Counted from the stretch's first letter, positions 15,025 through 25,552 are shown. The stretch is DNA of 39,242 bases from Desulfovibrio piger ATCC 29098 (GCF_000156375.1 NZ_DS996356.1:12052-51293); one strand, 5' to 3'. Notes: generated from the letters alone by a model not told the origin. Numbers and translations: made by a program.

Positions 15025-16199
15025 AGATCAGCATGAGCAAGGGCCGCCTGCTGGCCGTACTGGCCCTGTTGCTGGGCTGTGCGCTGCTCTGGCGGGGCTT
15101 TTTCGAGCCCGGCCGGCAGCGCGGCATGCCGCAGGATACGCCGCCGGTGCGTGTGGCCACGGCCCTGGCGCAGGACATGCCCCATTTCCTCAACGGTCTG
15201 GGCACGGTGGAGCCGTCCAGTGACGTGCTGGTGACCAGCCGGGTGGACGGGCATCTGCAGCGCCTGCATTTTACGGAAGGGCAGTTCGTCCATAAGGGCG
15301 ACCTGCTGGCCGAGATCGACCCCCGGCCGTTCGAGGCCGCGCTGGGCGAGGCCCGCGGCGCCCTGGCCCGCGATACGGCCCAGCTGGAGAACGCCCGCCG
15401 CGACCTGGCCCGCTATGAAAAGCTGGTGAGCGGCGGCCATATCGCCCGGCAGCAATACGACAACCAGCGCGCCCTGGTGCGCCAGTACGAAGGCACGGTA
15501 CAGTCCGACAAGGCGGCCGTGGATTCCGCGGCCCTGCAATTGCAGTACAGCCGCATCACGGCCCCGGCCGACGGCGTACTGGGCCTGCGCAAGGTGGACG
15601 AGGGCAACATGGTGCATGCCTCCGATACCGAAGGCCTGGTGCGCATCACCCTGCTGACGCCTTCCTATGTGGTCTTCACCCTGCCGGAAAGCCGGGTGCC
15701 CCTGGTGGCGCAGCACTGGCGTGAGGCCCGCAAGAGCGGCGGCCGCCTGCTGGTCCAGGCCTGGGACCGCGAGCAGCAGGCCCTGCTGGCCCAGGGCTTT
15801 TTGCTGAGCATGGACAACCAGATCGACACCGCCACGGGCACGGTGAAGCTCAAGGCGGAATTCGCCAACGAGGACCACACCCTCTTCCCCAACCAGTTCG
15901 TCAATGCCCGCCTGCTGGTCACGGTCCTGCCGCAGGCCGTCACGGTGCCCACCGCCGCGGTGCAGCTGGGCAGCCGCGGTTCCTACGTCTATGTGGTGGA
16001 CAAGGATACCGTCCGCCTGCGCGAAGTGACGCCCGGCGTGCGTACCGACAGCCTGACCGTCATCGACAAGGGCCTTGCCGCGGGCGAGGTCGTGGTGGTG
16101 GACGGTGTGGACCGCCTGCGCGACGGCCTGCGCGTGCGCGTGACGGCCAGCATGGAGACCCCGCGCGTGACCGTGCCCGCCACCGGGAGCGGGGACTGA
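15021..16199 (+). CDS. RND efflux membrane-fusion protein (MdtA-like)
   Basis: The protein has 392 residues and links inner-membrane RND pumps to an outer-membrane channel. It has an N-terminal hydrophobic anchor (LLAVLALLLGCALLWRG) whose LLGC could be a lipobox. Then come a barrel-sandwich start (VTSRVDGHLQRLHFTEGQFV), 'LAEIDPRPFEAAL', a helical hairpin of about 70 residues, and 'YSRITAPADGVLGLRKVDEG'. The end contains the beta-barrel and membrane-proximal domains. The GTG at 15021 overlaps the kinase stop by four bases with GGAG seven bases upstream; ATG 15033 is an alternative. It is followed by an unusual 386-base gap before the pump genes. Confidence 0.9.
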   Translation: MKISMSKGRLLAVLALLLGCALLWRGFFEPGRQRGMPQDTPPVRVATALAQDMPHFLNGLGTVEPSSDVLVTSRVDGHLQRLHFTEGQFVHKGDLLAEIDPRPFEAALGEARGALARDTAQLENARRDLARYEKLVSGGHIARQQYDNQRALVRQYEGTVQSDKAAVDSAALQLQYSRITAPADGVLGLRKVDEGNMVHASDTEGLVRITLLTPSYVVFTLPESRVPLVAQHWREARKSGGRLLVQAWDREQQALLAQGFLLSMDNQIDTATGTVKLKAEFANEDHTLFPNQFVNARLLVTVLPQAVTVPTAAVQLGSRGSYVYVVDKDTVRLREVTPGVRTDSLTVIDKGLAAGEVVVVDGVDRLRDGLRVRVTASMETPRVTVPATGSGD

Positions 16200-16585
16200 T
16201 CTTTGGGAAGGGGAGCCCCGGCACTGCTCCGATGCCTGTGATGCCGCGGCCCACGGGCACGGCCTGCGGCCGCCATCCGGCGGCGCGGGGGCTGTCCCCT
16301 TTTCCCGGCCCCATCCCTCCTTCGGTGCGCCTTGCCGGGCACGTCAGCTCCCCGGCAACAAGATCATGCGGTGAGCGAACGGTGCTGGGGAGAGCAGTGG
16401 CGTCCCTTCGCCGTATGTTCCGCAAGGAACAGTGTTGACGATGCCGGGCCCCTGCCCCCCTGGGACAGCGGGCGCAGGCCCTTTCCTCCTTCCTTTCCCG
16501 GTTCCCTGTCCTTCCGCAGGGCAGGGGCCCGCCGCTTTCCGCTGACGGCTCCGCCGCTGGTTCCAGAAGACAGACGAGCAGCTCC
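16200..16585. other. Non-coding gap between membrane-fusion protein and pump genes
   Basis: These 386 GC-rich bases hold no credible gene. There are short inverted stretches such as CCTGCCC near 16451 with GGGCAGG near 16518, but no T-run terminator. The start of the pump gene has only a weak ribosome site. The gap is odd because related mdtABC genes usually touch or overlap. Confidence 0.4.
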
Positions 16586-19500
16586 ATGAACATTTCCCGC
16601 ATCTTCATCCTCCGGCCCATCGCCACCTCGCTGCTGATGGTGGCCCTGCTCCTTTCCGGGCTGCTGGCCTATCATTACCTGCCCATGGCGGCCCTGCCGC
16701 AGATCGACTACCCCACCATCCAGGTGCAGACCCTGTACCCCGGTGCTTCGTCCGAGGTCATGGCCGCGGTGGTCACCTCGCCGCTGGAACGGCAGCTGGG
16801 CACCATGTCGGGCCTTGTGCAGATGACCTCCCTGTCCTCGGCCGGGGCTTCGGTCATCACCTTGCAATTCGACCTTTCCGTGCCGCTGGACGTGGCCGAG
16901 CAGGAGGTGCAGGCCGCCATCAACGCGGCGGACAACCTTCTGCCTTCCGACCTGCCCAACCCGCCGGTCTACAACAAGGTCAACCCGGCGGACCCGGCCA
17001 TCATGACCCTGGCGGTCTACAGCGACGCCATGCCCCTGACCCGTCTGGAAGACCTGGTGGACACCCGGCTGGCGCAGAAGATCTCGCAGATCACCGGCGT
17101 GGGCCTGGTGACCCTGTCGGGCGGGCAGCGGCCCGCGGTACGGGTGCAGGTCAACCCGTCGGCCCTGGCCTCGGCCGGGCTGACCATGGCCGACGTGCGC
17201 TCGGCCATCGCCTCGGCCAACGTCAACGACGCCAAGGGCAGCTTCGACGGGCCCCAGCGCACCAGCACCATCGACGCCAACGACCAGCTGGCCTCGGCCG
17301 AGGAGTACGCGCGGACCATCATCGGCTACAGCAACGGCGCGCCCCTGCGCCTGGAGGATGTGGCCACCGTGGAGGAGGGCGCGGAGAACGCCCGTCTGGC
17401 CGCCTATGTGGCCGACGGTGAGCAGGGCTTCCGTCCGGCCATCGTGCTCTCCATCCAGCGCCAGCCCGGCGCCAACGTCATCACCGTGGCCGACAGCATC
17501 ACCCGTCTGCTGCCGCAGTTGCAGCAGGCCCTGCCCGGGCATGTGCGGGTGCAGGTGGTGACGGACCGCACCACCACCATCCGGGCCACGGTGCACGACG
17601 TGCAGCTGGAACTGGTGCTGGCCGTGGTCCTGGTCATCGCCGTCATCTGGATCTTCCTGCGCAACGTACAGGCCACCATCATCCCGGCCCTGGCCGTGCC
17701 CCTGTCGCTGGTGGGCTCGCTGGGCGTCATGTATCTGGCGGGCTTCTCGCTCAACAACCTGACCCTCATGGCCCTGGTCATCGCCTCCGGCTTCGTGGTG
17801 GACGACGCCATCGTGGTCATCGAGAACATCAGCCGCTATCTGGAGAACGGCTACAAGCCCCTGCAGGCCGCCCTTGTGGGGGCCGGGCAGATCGGCTTCA
17901 CCATCATCTCCCTGACCCTGTCGCTGGTGGCCGTGCTCATCCCCCTGCTGTTCATGGGCGACGTAGCCGGTCGACTGTTCCGCGAATTCGCGGTCACGCT
18001 GGCCGTGACCATCCTCATCTCGGCCGTCATCTCCCTTTCCCTGACGCCCATGCTCTGTGCGGTCATGCTGCGGCCGGAGCGGCACAGGGAAGGGGAGGGC
18101 AATTTCTTCCCGGCCCTGCTGCGCTGGTACGAGGTCAAGCTGGACTGGGTGCTGGCCCACCAGCGCCTGACCCTGGCCGTGGCCGTAGGCACCCTGCTGC
18201 TGAGCGTGGCCATGTACGCGCTGGTGCCCAAGGGCTTTTTCCCCACGCAGGACACGGGCGTCATCCAGGGCATCGCGGAATTCCCGCAGGATACGTCCTT
18301 TGCGGCCATGGCCCGGCGCCAGAAAGAACTTTCCGACGTGCTGCTGGCCGATCCGGCCGTGGCCCGGGTGGCGTTCTTCGTGGGCGTGGACGGCATCAAC
18401 CCCAGTCTGGCCACCTCACGCCTGACCATCGACCTCAAACCCCTGGAAGAGCGTGACCACCGCGCCCCGGTCATCGCCCGGCGCCTTATGGAACGGGCGG
18501 ACAGCCTGCCGGGCATGGATCTGTTCCTGCAGCCCGTGCAGGACCTGACCGTGGAGGACCGCGTCTCGCGCACCCAGTACCAGCTTTCGGTGGAGGCCCT
18601 CAGCGACGCCCAGCTGGAAGGGCGCATCCCGGACATCCTGGCGGCGCTGCGGGCGCGGCCGGAGCTGAGCCATGTGACCAGCGACCTGCTGGGCGGGGGC
18701 CGCATGCTCTGGCTGGACATCGACCGCGATGCGGCCAGCCGCCTGGGCGTGAGCATGGACGTCATCGACAATGCCCTTTATGACGCGCTGGGCCAGCGCC
18801 TGATCTCCACCATCTTCACCCAGACCAACCAGTACAAGGTGGTGCTGGAAAGCGCGCCACAGTTCCGGCGCGGCCCGGACGACATCGAAAAGATCTACGT
18901 CAAGGGCGGCGAGGGCAAGCCCATCCCGCTCTCGGCCCTGGTGCGCATGGAAGAACGCTCCGCGCGCCCGGCCACCATGCGGCAGGGCCAGTTCCCGGTG
19001 GCCACCATCTCCTTCAACGTGGCCGAAGGCTCCTCGCTGGGGGCGGCCGTGAGGGCGGTGGAAGAGACCCTCGCTTCCCTGGAGCTGCCTTCGTCCCTGC
19101 GCTGCCAGTTCCAGGGCGCGGCCCATGCCTTTGCCACGTCCACGGACAATCAGGTGTGGTTGCTGCTGGCCGCCGTAGTCACCATGTACATCGTGCTGGG
19201 CGTGCTCTACGAAAGCTACATCCATCCCGTGACCATCCTGTCCACCCTGCCGTCGGCGGGCATCGGCGCCACGCTGGCCCTCATGCTTTGCGGCATGGAG
19301 CTGGGCGTGGTGGGCATCATCGGCATCATCCTGCTCATCGGCATCGTCAAAAAGAACGCCATCATGATGATCGACTTTGCCCTGGAGGCCGAGCGGCAGG
19401 AAGGCAAGGATCCGCAGGCCGCCATCCGGCAGGCCTGTCTGCTGCGTCTGCGGCCCATCCTCATGACCACCATGGCGGCCCTGCTGGGGGCCCTGCCCCT

Positions 19501-19681
19501 GATGATCGGCTGGGGCATGGGCGCGGAGCTGCGCCGTCCGCTGGGCGTGACCATGGTGGGCGGCCTCATCGTCAGCCAGGTGCTGACCCTGTTCACCACG
19601 CCCGTCATCTATATCTGGTTCGCGCGTCTGGCCGAGAAGCTGGGCCGTCGCGGCGGGGAGGCCGGTCATGGCCAGGCCTGA
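16586..19681 (+). CDS. RND multidrug efflux transporter subunit (MdtB-like)
   Basis: The 1031-residue protein is a full-length HAE1-type proton-driven inner-membrane pump with 12 membrane segments and two large periplasmic loops. It starts with [20 protein letters not shown], the first membrane segment. The proton relay pair Asp406-Asp407 lies in [20 protein letters not shown], and the relay Lys is in [20 protein letters not shown]. The two halves show the usual internal duplication, with [15 protein letters not shown] in the second. It overlaps the next pump gene by 14 bases; such pairs form mixed trimers like MdtBC. No TolC-type channel gene is nearby, so a channel from elsewhere is needed. 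Confidence 0.92.
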   Translation: MNISRIFILRPIATSLLMVALLLSGLLAYHYLPMAALPQIDYPTIQVQTLYPGASSEVMAAVVTSPLERQLGTMSGLVQMTSLSSAGASVITLQFDLSVPLDVAEQEVQAAINAADNLLPSDLPNPPVYNKVNPADPAIMTLAVYSDAMPLTRLEDLVDTRLAQKISQITGVGLVTLSGGQRPAVRVQVNPSALASAGLTMADVRSAIASANVNDAKGSFDGPQRTSTIDANDQLASAEEYARTIIGYSNGAPLRLEDVATVEEGAENARLAAYVADGEQGFRPAIVLSIQRQPGANVITVADSITRLLPQLQQALPGHVRVQVVTDRTTTIRATVHDVQLELVLAVVLVIAVIWIFLRNVQATIIPALAVPLSLVGSLGVMYLAGFSLNNLTLMALVIASGFVVDDAIVVIENISRYLENGYKPLQAALVGAGQIGFTIISLTLSLVAVLIPLLFMGDVAGRLFREFAVTLAVTILISAVISLSLTPMLCAVMLRPERHREGEGNFFPALLRWYEVKLDWVLAHQRLTLAVAVGTLLLSVAMYALVPKGFFPTQDTGVIQGIAEFPQDTSFAAMARRQKELSDVLLADPAVARVAFFVGVDGINPSLATSRLTIDLKPLEERDHRAPVIARRLMERADSLPGMDLFLQPVQDLTVEDRVSRTQYQLSVEALSDAQLEGRIPDILAALRARPELSHVTSDLLGGGRMLWLDIDRDAASRLGVSMDVIDNALYDALGQRLISTIFTQTNQYKVVLESAPQFRRGPDDIEKIYVKGGEGKPIPLSALVRMEERSARPATMRQGQFPVATISFNVAEGSSLGAAVRAVEETLASLELPSSLRCQFQGAAHAFATSTDNQVWLLLAAVVTMYIVLGVLYESYIHPVTILSTLPSAGIGATLALMLCGMELGVVGIIGIILLIGIVKKNAIMMIDFALEAERQEGKDPQAAIRQACLLRLRPILMTTMAALLGALPLMIGWGMGAELRRPLGVTMVGGLIVSQVLTLFTTPVIYIWFARLAEKLGRRGGEAGHGQA

Positions 19682-22600
19682 GGAAGCGTCGCGGACCACC
19701 GCATCCGGCACGGAAAGCGGCCATGCCCATGAAGGGCAGGATTTGGCCCTGGCCGGGGAACGGCGCAAGCGCTTTGGGCCGGAGTTCATCCCCCTGAACC
19801 TTTCCGCGCCCTTCATCCGCCGGCCCGTGGCCACCACGCTGCTGACCATCGCCGTGACCCTGGCGGGCATGGTGGCTTTTTTCCTGCTGCCCGTGGCGCC
19901 CCTGCCCGAGGTGGACTTCCCTGTGGTCAGGGTGCAGGCCAGCATGCCCGGGGCCAGCCCCGAGACCATGGCTTCCACCGTGGCCACGCCGCTGGAACGG
20001 GCCCTGGGCCGCATCGCCGGGGTGACCGAGATGACCTCCAGCAGCAGCCTGGGCTCCACGCGCGTCATCCTCCAGTTCGATCTGGACAGGGACATCAACG
20101 GCGCGGCCCGTGACGTGCAGGCGGCCATCAACGCCGCCCGTTCCACCCTGCCCACCATGCCGTCCAACCCCACCTACCGCAAGGTGAACCCCTCGGGCGC
20201 GCCCATCCTCATCCTGTCCGTCACCTCGGACGTCCTGAGCCGTACCCAGCTCTACGATGCCGCGTCCACCGTGCTGGCCCAGAAGATCAGCCAGATCGCC
20301 GGGGTGGGCGAAGTGACCGTGGGCGGCGGCGCCCTGCCCGCCGTGCGTGTGGACATCTCGCCCGATGCCCTGCACCGCACGGGCCTGACCATGGAAGACG
20401 TGCGTGAGGCCCTGGCCGGGGCCAATGCCTTTTTGCCCAAGGGACATCTGGAGAACGAGAGCACCTCCTGGACCGTGGTTGCCAGCGACCAGCTGCGCAC
20501 CGCGGCCCAGTACCGCAAGGTCATCGTGGCCGAGCGTGACGGTATCGCCATCCGGTTGGGCGACGTGGCCACGGTGACGGATTCCAGCCAGGACATCCGC
20601 CAGATGGCCCTTTCCAACGGCAAGCCCTCCATCCTGCTCATCGTGTTCCGTTCGCCCGGGGCCAACATCATCGAGACCGTGGACAGGGTGAAGGCCATGA
20701 TCCCGCAGCTGCGTTCCTGGCTGCCCGAAAGCGCGGATCTTTCCGTGCGCATGGACCGTTCGCAGACCATCCGGGCCTCGCTGCATGAGGTGGAGAAGAG
20801 CCTGCTGCTCTCCATGGCCCTGGTGGTGCTGGTGGTCTTCCTCTTTTTGCGCAACGGCCGCGCCACCAGCATCCCGGCCGTGGCCGCGCCGGTATCGCTC
20901 ATCGGCACCTTCGGGGTCATGTATCTGTGCGGTTACACGCTGGACAACCTTTCGCTCATGGCCCTGACCGTGGCCACGGGCTTTGTGGTGGACGACGCCA
21001 TCGTGGTGCTGGAGAACATCGTGCGCCGTCTGGAGATGGGCGAGAAGCCCCTGCGGGCCGCCCTGCGCGGTGCGCGCGAGGTGGGCTTTACGGTCATCTC
21101 CATTTCCCTGTCGCTGGTGGCGGTCTTCATCCCCATCCTGTTCATGGGTGGCGTGGTGGGGCGGCTGTTCCGCGAGTTCTCCGTGGTGCTGGCCACGGCC
21201 GTGCTGGTCTCCATGGTGGTCTCCCTGACCACGACGCCCATGATGTGCGCCACGTTGCTGCGGCCCTTCGATGAAGAGCTTTCCCGCCGCAGCGCCCGCC
21301 TGCGGGCGGAAGAGGGCGGACGGCAGGGGCTGTTCACCCGTGTGGGGCAGCTGTGGGGCCGCTTCCTGTCCGCCATGCAGGAGGGCTATTCCCGCAGCCT
21401 CTATGTGGTGCTGGATCATTGGAAGCTGACCCTGACCGTGCTCCTGCTGGTGGTGGCGGCCAATGTCTGGATGTACGTCGTGGTGCCCAAGGGCTTCTTT
21501 CCCCAGCAGGATACGGGCGTCATCATGGGCGGCATCCGCGCGGACCAGAGCGCCTCGTTTCAGGACATGGAAGTCAAGCTGGCCCGGCTGGTGCGCATCC
21601 TCAGTGCCGATCCGGCCGTGGATCAGGTCTCGGCCCACATCTCGGGCGGTCGCGGCGGCGGGGGCGTGTTCATCTCCCTCAAGCCGCTGGAGGAACGCGG
21701 CATCAGCGCCCAGCAGGTCATCGGCCGCCTGCGCGGCAAGATGTCCTCGGAACCGGGGCTCCAGATCTTTTTGCAGGCCGCGCAGGACATCATGATGGGC
21801 GGGCGCAGCTCCCGCTCCCAGTACCAGTACACCTTGCAGGCCGACGACCTGGACAGCCTGCGCCGCTGGGGACGGCGTTTGCAGCAGGAGTTCGCGGGCA
21901 TCCGCATCCTCAAGGACGTGGACAGCGACATCGAGGAGCGGGGCCTGCAGACCCTGCTGACCATCAACCGCGATGCCCTGGCCCGGCTGGGCCTGACCAT
22001 GAAGGACGTGGACGCGGCCCTGAACAATGCCTTCGGCCAACGTCAGGTCAGCACCATCTATGAGGAAAAGAACCAGTACCGCGTGGTGCTGGAATATGCC
22101 CTGCCCTGGCTGGAAGGGGAGGATTCGCTGGGCAAGGTCTGGCTGCCGGGCAAAGACGGGGCCGTGCCCCTGCTGGGCGTGGCCGAGGTCTCACCGGCCT
22201 TCGCGCCCCTTTCCGTGGCCCATCAGGGCCAGTTTGCTGCCGTGACCCTGTCCTTCAACCTGGCGGAGGGCGCGTCCCTTTCGCAGGCGCAGGCCGCCAT
22301 CGACGAGGCGCGCGTGCGCATCGGCATGCCGTCCACCATCGTGGGCAGCTTCCAGGGCACGGCCAAGATGTACAGCGATACGGTCAGGGATCAGGTGCTG
22401 CTCATCCTGGCGGCCCTGGCCGCGCTCTATATCGTGCTGGGCGTACTTTACGAGAGCCTCATCCATCCCCTGACCATCCTTTCCACCCTGCCGTCGGCGG
22501 GCATCGGGGCCCTGCTGGCCCTGCGGGCCTGCGGCATGGAGTTCAGCGTCATCGCCCTCATCGGCGTGCTGCTGCTTTGCGGCATCGTCAAAAAGAACGC

Positions 22601-22958
22601 CATCATGATGATCGACTTTGCCATCGATGCCGCGCGCACCCGCAACCTGCCCCCGCGCGAGGCCATCCACGAGGCCTGCCGCCTGCGCTTCCGTCCCATC
22701 ATGATGACCACGGCCGCCGCCATCCTGGGGGCCGTACCGCTGGCCCTGGGGCAGGGCGACGGCGCCGAGATCCGCCAGCCCCTGGGCATCACCATCGTGG
22801 GCGGCCTGCTGGTGAGCCAGCTGCTCACCCTGTACACCACGCCCGTGGTCTACCTGTGCCTCGACCGGGCCCGTTTGCGCTGGCGCCGGCGCTGGTGGCG
22901 GCTGCGCTACGGCGAGCGCAAGGCGGCCCTGCTGACGGCGCTCTGCCGTCAGGGCTAG
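19668..22958 (+). CDS. RND multidrug efflux transporter subunit (MdtC-like), N-terminally extended
   Basis: The protein has 1096 residues. It has the RND layout with Asp442-Asp443 in [20 protein letters not shown] and the relay Lys in [20 protein letters not shown]. The usual start of such pumps corresponds to [19 protein letters not shown] near residue 49; about 45 hydrophilic residues precede it, rich in Glu, Ala and His. The extension may be real (it begins within the stop of the previous gene) or the start may be later. It probably pairs with the previous subunit in a mixed trimer that exports hydrophobic or bile-type compounds by analogy with MdtABC; substrates are not known here. Confidence 0.9.
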   Translation: MARPEEASRTTASGTESGHAHEGQDLALAGERRKRFGPEFIPLNLSAPFIRRPVATTLLTIAVTLAGMVAFFLLPVAPLPEVDFPVVRVQASMPGASPETMASTVATPLERALGRIAGVTEMTSSSSLGSTRVILQFDLDRDINGAARDVQAAINAARSTLPTMPSNPTYRKVNPSGAPILILSVTSDVLSRTQLYDAASTVLAQKISQIAGVGEVTVGGGALPAVRVDISPDALHRTGLTMEDVREALAGANAFLPKGHLENESTSWTVVASDQLRTAAQYRKVIVAERDGIAIRLGDVATVTDSSQDIRQMALSNGKPSILLIVFRSPGANIIETVDRVKAMIPQLRSWLPESADLSVRMDRSQTIRASLHEVEKSLLLSMALVVLVVFLFLRNGRATSIPAVAAPVSLIGTFGVMYLCGYTLDNLSLMALTVATGFVVDDAIVVLENIVRRLEMGEKPLRAALRGAREVGFTVISISLSLVAVFIPILFMGGVVGRLFREFSVVLATAVLVSMVVSLTTTPMMCATLLRPFDEELSRRSARLRAEEGGRQGLFTRVGQLWGRFLSAMQEGYSRSLYVVLDHWKLTLTVLLLVVAANVWMYVVVPKGFFPQQDTGVIMGGIRADQSASFQDMEVKLARLVRILSADPAVDQVSAHISGGRGGGGVFISLKPLEERGISAQQVIGRLRGKMSSEPGLQIFLQAAQDIMMGGRSSRSQYQYTLQADDLDSLRRWGRRLQQEFAGIRILKDVDSDIEERGLQTLLTINRDALARLGLTMKDVDAALNNAFGQRQVSTIYEEKNQYRVVLEYALPWLEGEDSLGKVWLPGKDGAVPLLGVAEVSPAFAPLSVAHQGQFAAVTLSFNLAEGASLSQAQAAIDEARVRIGMPSTIVGSFQGTAKMYSDTVRDQVLLILAALAALYIVLGVLYESLIHPLTILSTLPSAGIGALLALRACGMEFSVIALIGVLLLCGIVKKNAIMMIDFAIDAARTRNLPPREAIHEACRLRFRPIMMTTAAAILGAVPLALGQGDGAEIRQPLGITIVGGLLVSQLLTLYTTPVVYLCLDRARLRWRRRWWRLRYGERKAALLTALCRQG

Positions 22959-23189
22959 GGACGGTCTTTTGGCAGGCCGGGCCGGGAAAGCCTGTTCTTG
23001 GAGGCATGGCCCTTGCGGCCGGCATCCGGGCGGCCCATTCTGCCCCAGGAAGTTTTGTGCGAAAGAAGGCGCGCTGCGGCGGGGCAGAGCCTTCCCCGCA
23101 CTCATTGCCTGTCTGGGCTGCCCTGCGTCCTGATCTGGACAGGACGCTTCTCCGCATCCTTTTTGTCTCCGCAGGTCTGTCTTTTAATT
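22959..23189. other. Non-coding stretch after the pump operon
   Basis: Together with the regulatory region that follows, this makes a gap of 310 bases. I see no gene. CAGGC and GCCTG arms near 22974-22994 form a weak hairpin without a T-run, so the end of the pump transcript is uncertain. Confidence 0.35.
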
Positions 23190-23261
23190 CCACAGATTGA
23201 CGCCCCGCATGGGGGATCCTATGCTGGGGCGGTGACGGCATCGTCATAGAACAATCTGTGG
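23190..23261 (+). promoter_or_regulatory. Aminotransferase promoter framed by a perfect 10-bp inverted repeat
   Basis: TTGACG (23197-23202) and TATGCT (23220-23225) are spaced by 17 bases and form a good sigma-70 promoter. CCACAGATTG (23190-23199) and its exact reverse complement CAATCTGTGG (23252-23261) flank it. The first arm overlaps the -35 box and the second runs into the GGAGG ribosome site. Because the first arm lies upstream of the transcription start, DNA binding by a repressor fits better than an RNA hairpin. Confidence 0.6.
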
Positions 23262-23268
23262 AGGAAGC

Positions 23269-24399
23269 ATGAAAATCAGGGACTTCGGACTGGAGATCTT
23301 TTTTGGACGGTATGAATTCAGTGCGCCGTATCTGCTGGCGCAGTCGGACTGCGAATCCCTGAGCATCCGCGAACTGCTGGCTCTGGAGCCGGGCGCGCAG
23401 GAAGGCTTTCTGGATACCTGGCTGGGCTACAGCGAGAACGACGGCGCCCCGGCCCTGCGAGAGGCGGTCTCCGGCCTGTACACGCAGTGCGGCCCGGAAA
23501 ACGTGCTGCTGCATGTGGGCGCGCAGGAAGCCATCTTCGGGGCGCTCAACGTGCTGGTGGAGCCGGGCGAGCATGTGATCTGCCAGTTCCCCACCTACCA
23601 GTCCCTGTATGAAGTGGCGCGGGCCGCGGGCTGCGAGCTCTCCCTCTGGCCCCTGCATCAGGGCAAGGACGGCTGGTACTGCGACCTTGACGAGCTGGAG
23701 CGGCTCATCACGCCCAAAACGCGCCTGCTGGTGCTGAACACGCCCAACAATCCCACCGGCTACGCCCTGTCCGCCGACGAGCGGCAGCGCATCTGCGAGC
23801 TGGCCCGCCGTCACGGTCTGCGCATCCTGGCCGATGAAGTCTACCGGGGCCTGGAAGCGCCGGACGCCGTGCCCCCGGCCTTTTGTGACATCTACGAGCG
23901 GGCTTTTTCCGTGGGCGTGCTCTCCAAGGCCTACGGCCTGCCCGGCCTGCGTGTGGGCTGGATCGCCTCGCAGGAACGGGACGCCATCGGTGCCCTGAGC
24001 CGCTACAAGAATTATCTCAGTATCTGCTGCCCCACCCCTTCCGAAGCCCTGGCCCGTATCGCCCTGAAGCACGGCCCGGCCGTCCTGGCCCGCAACCGGG
24101 AGATCATCGCCCGCAATCGCCGCATCGCTGCGGATTTCTTTGCCCGTTACGAGCACGTGTTCCTCCACAACCCGCCCCAGGCCGGGCCCATCGCCTTCCA
24201 CGGCCTGCGGCCGGACTTCGTGGCCCGCTTCGGTTCCGCACTGGCTTTTTGCGAACATCTGGCCCAGTCGGCCGGTGTGCTGCTCCTGCCCGGCAATGTC
24301 TATGACATGGACGCGCCCTATGTGCGCATGGGCTACGGCCGCGCCAACTTTGCCGAGAACCTGGCCATGCTGGACACCTGGCTGCGGCAGAATGCCTAA
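23269..24399 (+). CDS. PLP-dependent aminotransferase, class I/II
   Basis: The protein has 376 residues. PLP-fold landmarks are VGAQEAIFGALNVLVEPGEH near 83, NTPNNPTGYALS (Asn161-Pro-Thr-Gly), Asp189 in ILADEVYRG and the Schiff-base Lys220 in VLSKAYGLPGLRVGW. The N-terminus (KIRDFGLEIFFGRYEFSAPY) resembles a subgroup of aspartate aminotransferase-like enzymes that includes the capreomycidine synthase type, whose members act on varied amino acids. The substrate cannot be told from sequence. It has its own promoter and an ATG after GGAGGA. It is not in an operon: the next gene is AT-rich and of different origin. Confidence 0.85.
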   Translation: MKIRDFGLEIFFGRYEFSAPYLLAQSDCESLSIRELLALEPGAQEGFLDTWLGYSENDGAPALREAVSGLYTQCGPENVLLHVGAQEAIFGALNVLVEPGEHVICQFPTYQSLYEVARAAGCELSLWPLHQGKDGWYCDLDELERLITPKTRLLVLNTPNNPTGYALSADERQRICELARRHGLRILADEVYRGLEAPDAVPPAFCDIYERAFSVGVLSKAYGLPGLRVGWIASQERDAIGALSRYKNYLSICCPTPSEALARIALKHGPAVLARNREIIARNRRIAADFFARYEHVFLHNPPQAGPIAFHGLRPDFVARFGSALAFCEHLAQSAGVLLLPGNVYDMDAPYVRMGYGRANFAENLAMLDTWLRQNA

Positions 24400-24495
24400 A
24401 TGTACAGGAAAGCAGTTTGATAAATAGGTGCTTGGTATAGGATATGCTTTTATTGTCAGAAGTAGTTGATGTTTTCTATTGTCTTAGGGAAAGAT

Positions 24496-25038
24496 ATGCG
24501 ACTTATATGCTTTAATATAGGCTGGATGGAACGGTATGATGCTACAGGAAGAGTGATCTCTGATTTTAGATATGTTCGTGATAACGGTACAGGTGAGGAA
24601 ATATCAAATTTTGTCAACAGGAATGGATATTGCTATGGCAATGTTCCTGTAAGGTATATAGAGGGGAAATCTGTCAGTCTGCATCTAGAAAGGCTTGGGG
24701 CCAGCAAAAAAGATATGTCTGTGGATGATGTGACTGTTGTTTTTTTTGCACGTCACCCAGAAAGGAAGGTAGCCTGTGTCGTCGGGTGGTATCGCAATGC
24801 TCTTGTTTTTAGAAAAGAGCAGCAGGAGTTCCTGGATGGGCAAAAAGTAAAATATTCGGCAAAAGCACGTGCTGAGGATTGTATTTGCCTGCAAGAGCAG
24901 GAGCGCTCCTTTGCGATTCCTTCTGGGCATATCGTGAAAGGGGGCTACGGGCAGGGAACCATGTGGTATGCAGACTCGGATGCTCCGGCCATCGTGGCAT
25001 TGCGAAAACAGCTTGAGACCTATTTGCTCCGGTACTAA
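24496..25038 (+). CDS. AT-rich acquired gene, unknown; resembles N-terminal domain of some HNH-linked proteins
   Basis: The protein has 180 residues. It starts MRLICFNIGWMERYDATGRV, with later GYCYGNVPV, ACVVGWYRNALVFR and GQGTMWYADSDAPAIV motifs. I recall the 'FCNiGWM..Y.G' start, the 'vvGWY.nA.vyr' centre and the 'GQ...WYAD' end from proteins that carry a C-terminal HNH nuclease or stand next to restriction genes; here no nuclease domain is attached. The ATG at 24496 has AGGGA upstream and matches the expected protein start, although the frame is open from 24466. Base composition is far more AT-rich than the neighbours, which suggests transfer. A strong terminator follows. Confidence 0.55.
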   Translation: MRLICFNIGWMERYDATGRVISDFRYVRDNGTGEEISNFVNRNGYCYGNVPVRYIEGKSVSLHLERLGASKKDMSVDDVTVVFFARHPERKVACVVGWYRNALVFRKEQQEFLDGQKVKYSAKARAEDCICLQEQERSFAIPSGHIVKGGYGQGTMWYADSDAPAIVALRKQLETYLLRY

Positions 25039-25051
25039 GCTATGGAGAAAC

Positions 25052-25081
25052 AAAAGGACGCCGTGACGGCGTCCTTTTTTC
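25052..25081. terminator. Strong terminator after the acquired gene
   Basis: GGACGCCG (25056-25063) pairs with CGGCGTCC (25067-25074) around TGA, with an A-run before and six T after. It can work in both directions. Confidence 0.9.
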
Positions 25082-25205
25082 ATAAGGGGCTCCAAGGGAG
25101 GAAGCGATCTGGATGGGCCCCTGTTTCAGGCCGGGATGTCCCTGACTACGAGGCAGCGAGGGGGACCGGTGCCCGTACCTGAAAAAGTTTTTTGGAAGAA
25201 GGGAT

Positions 25206-25248
25206 CCGGGGGAGAGGACCTTTTGTTCACACGAGGTCTCTCCCCCGG
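25206..25248 (-). repeat. Long hairpin downstream of the fez-like operon
   Basis: CCGGGGGAGAGGACC (25206-25220) pairs with GGTCTCTCCCCCGG (25235-25248) with one bulged G and a 14-base loop. It lies 14 bases past the stop of the HMA2-like gene and probably ends that transcript, although the nearest T-rich tract on the minus strand (near 25182-25190) is some distance away. Similar hairpins with a nearby GAAAAAGTTTTTTGGA occur, as far as I recall, many times in Desulfovibrio genomes. Confidence 0.5.
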
Positions 25249-25261
25249 AATGCCCGCATTT

Positions 25262-25552
25262 CTACAGTGGCGGCATCTCGCCACCCTGGCCGCGCGCTGC
25301 TTTGTCCAGCCAGTCTGCCCAGCGGCAGCCTATCTCGATGAGCCTGTCCTGCGACAGCCGGGTGCTGTCATACAGGATGAGGGCCGAACCGCTCAGGGGG
25401 TTGAGCTCTATGTCCCGCACGCCGTCCACCCGCAGGAGGGCGGCGCGGGCCTTGCCGGCGATGGCCGCGTCACGCAGGGCAGGGTGCCGGACGCGCACGC
25501 GTCCGTCCATGAAGCTGCGGACGTATTTCACGAAGCGCAGGCTGTCGAGCAT
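25262..25552 (-). CDS. HMA2-like small protein (FezC-like candidate)
   Basis: The protein has 96 residues. It starts MLDSLRFVKYVRSFMDGRVR and continues with a GRVRVRHPAL strand, a helix, then VDGVRDIELNPLSGSALILY. This is the betaalphabeta pattern of HMA2-type domains ('pGR.Rlr.. ... i.GV..v..n...gs.li.Y'), which lack the CxxC metal site of true HMA domains. It has one predicted Cys only, near the C-terminus. In ferrosome gene clusters a heavy-metal-domain protein named FezC accompanies FezA and FezB; position and fold fit that role. Its start overlaps the ATPase stop (TGATG) after GGAGG, so translation is coupled. Confidence 0.65.
   Translation of the reverse strand: MLDSLRFVKYVRSFMDGRVRVRHPALRDAAIAGKARAALLRVDGVRDIELNPLSGSALILYDSTRLSQDRLIEIGCRWADWLDKAARGQGGEMPPL

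Noticed and set aside
16232..16438. Possible small gene in the gap before the first pump gene
   Set aside because: No ribosome site, Pro/Arg-rich composition typical of random GC-rich frames.
16364..18160. Open frame antisense to the first RND pump gene, extending into the gap
   Set aside because: Gly/His/Gln-rich shadow without ribosome site.
19605..22040. Very long open frame antisense to the second RND pump gene
   Set aside because: It is rich in Gly, His, Gln and Ala, has no domain, and mirrors codon bias of the pump gene in GC-rich DNA.
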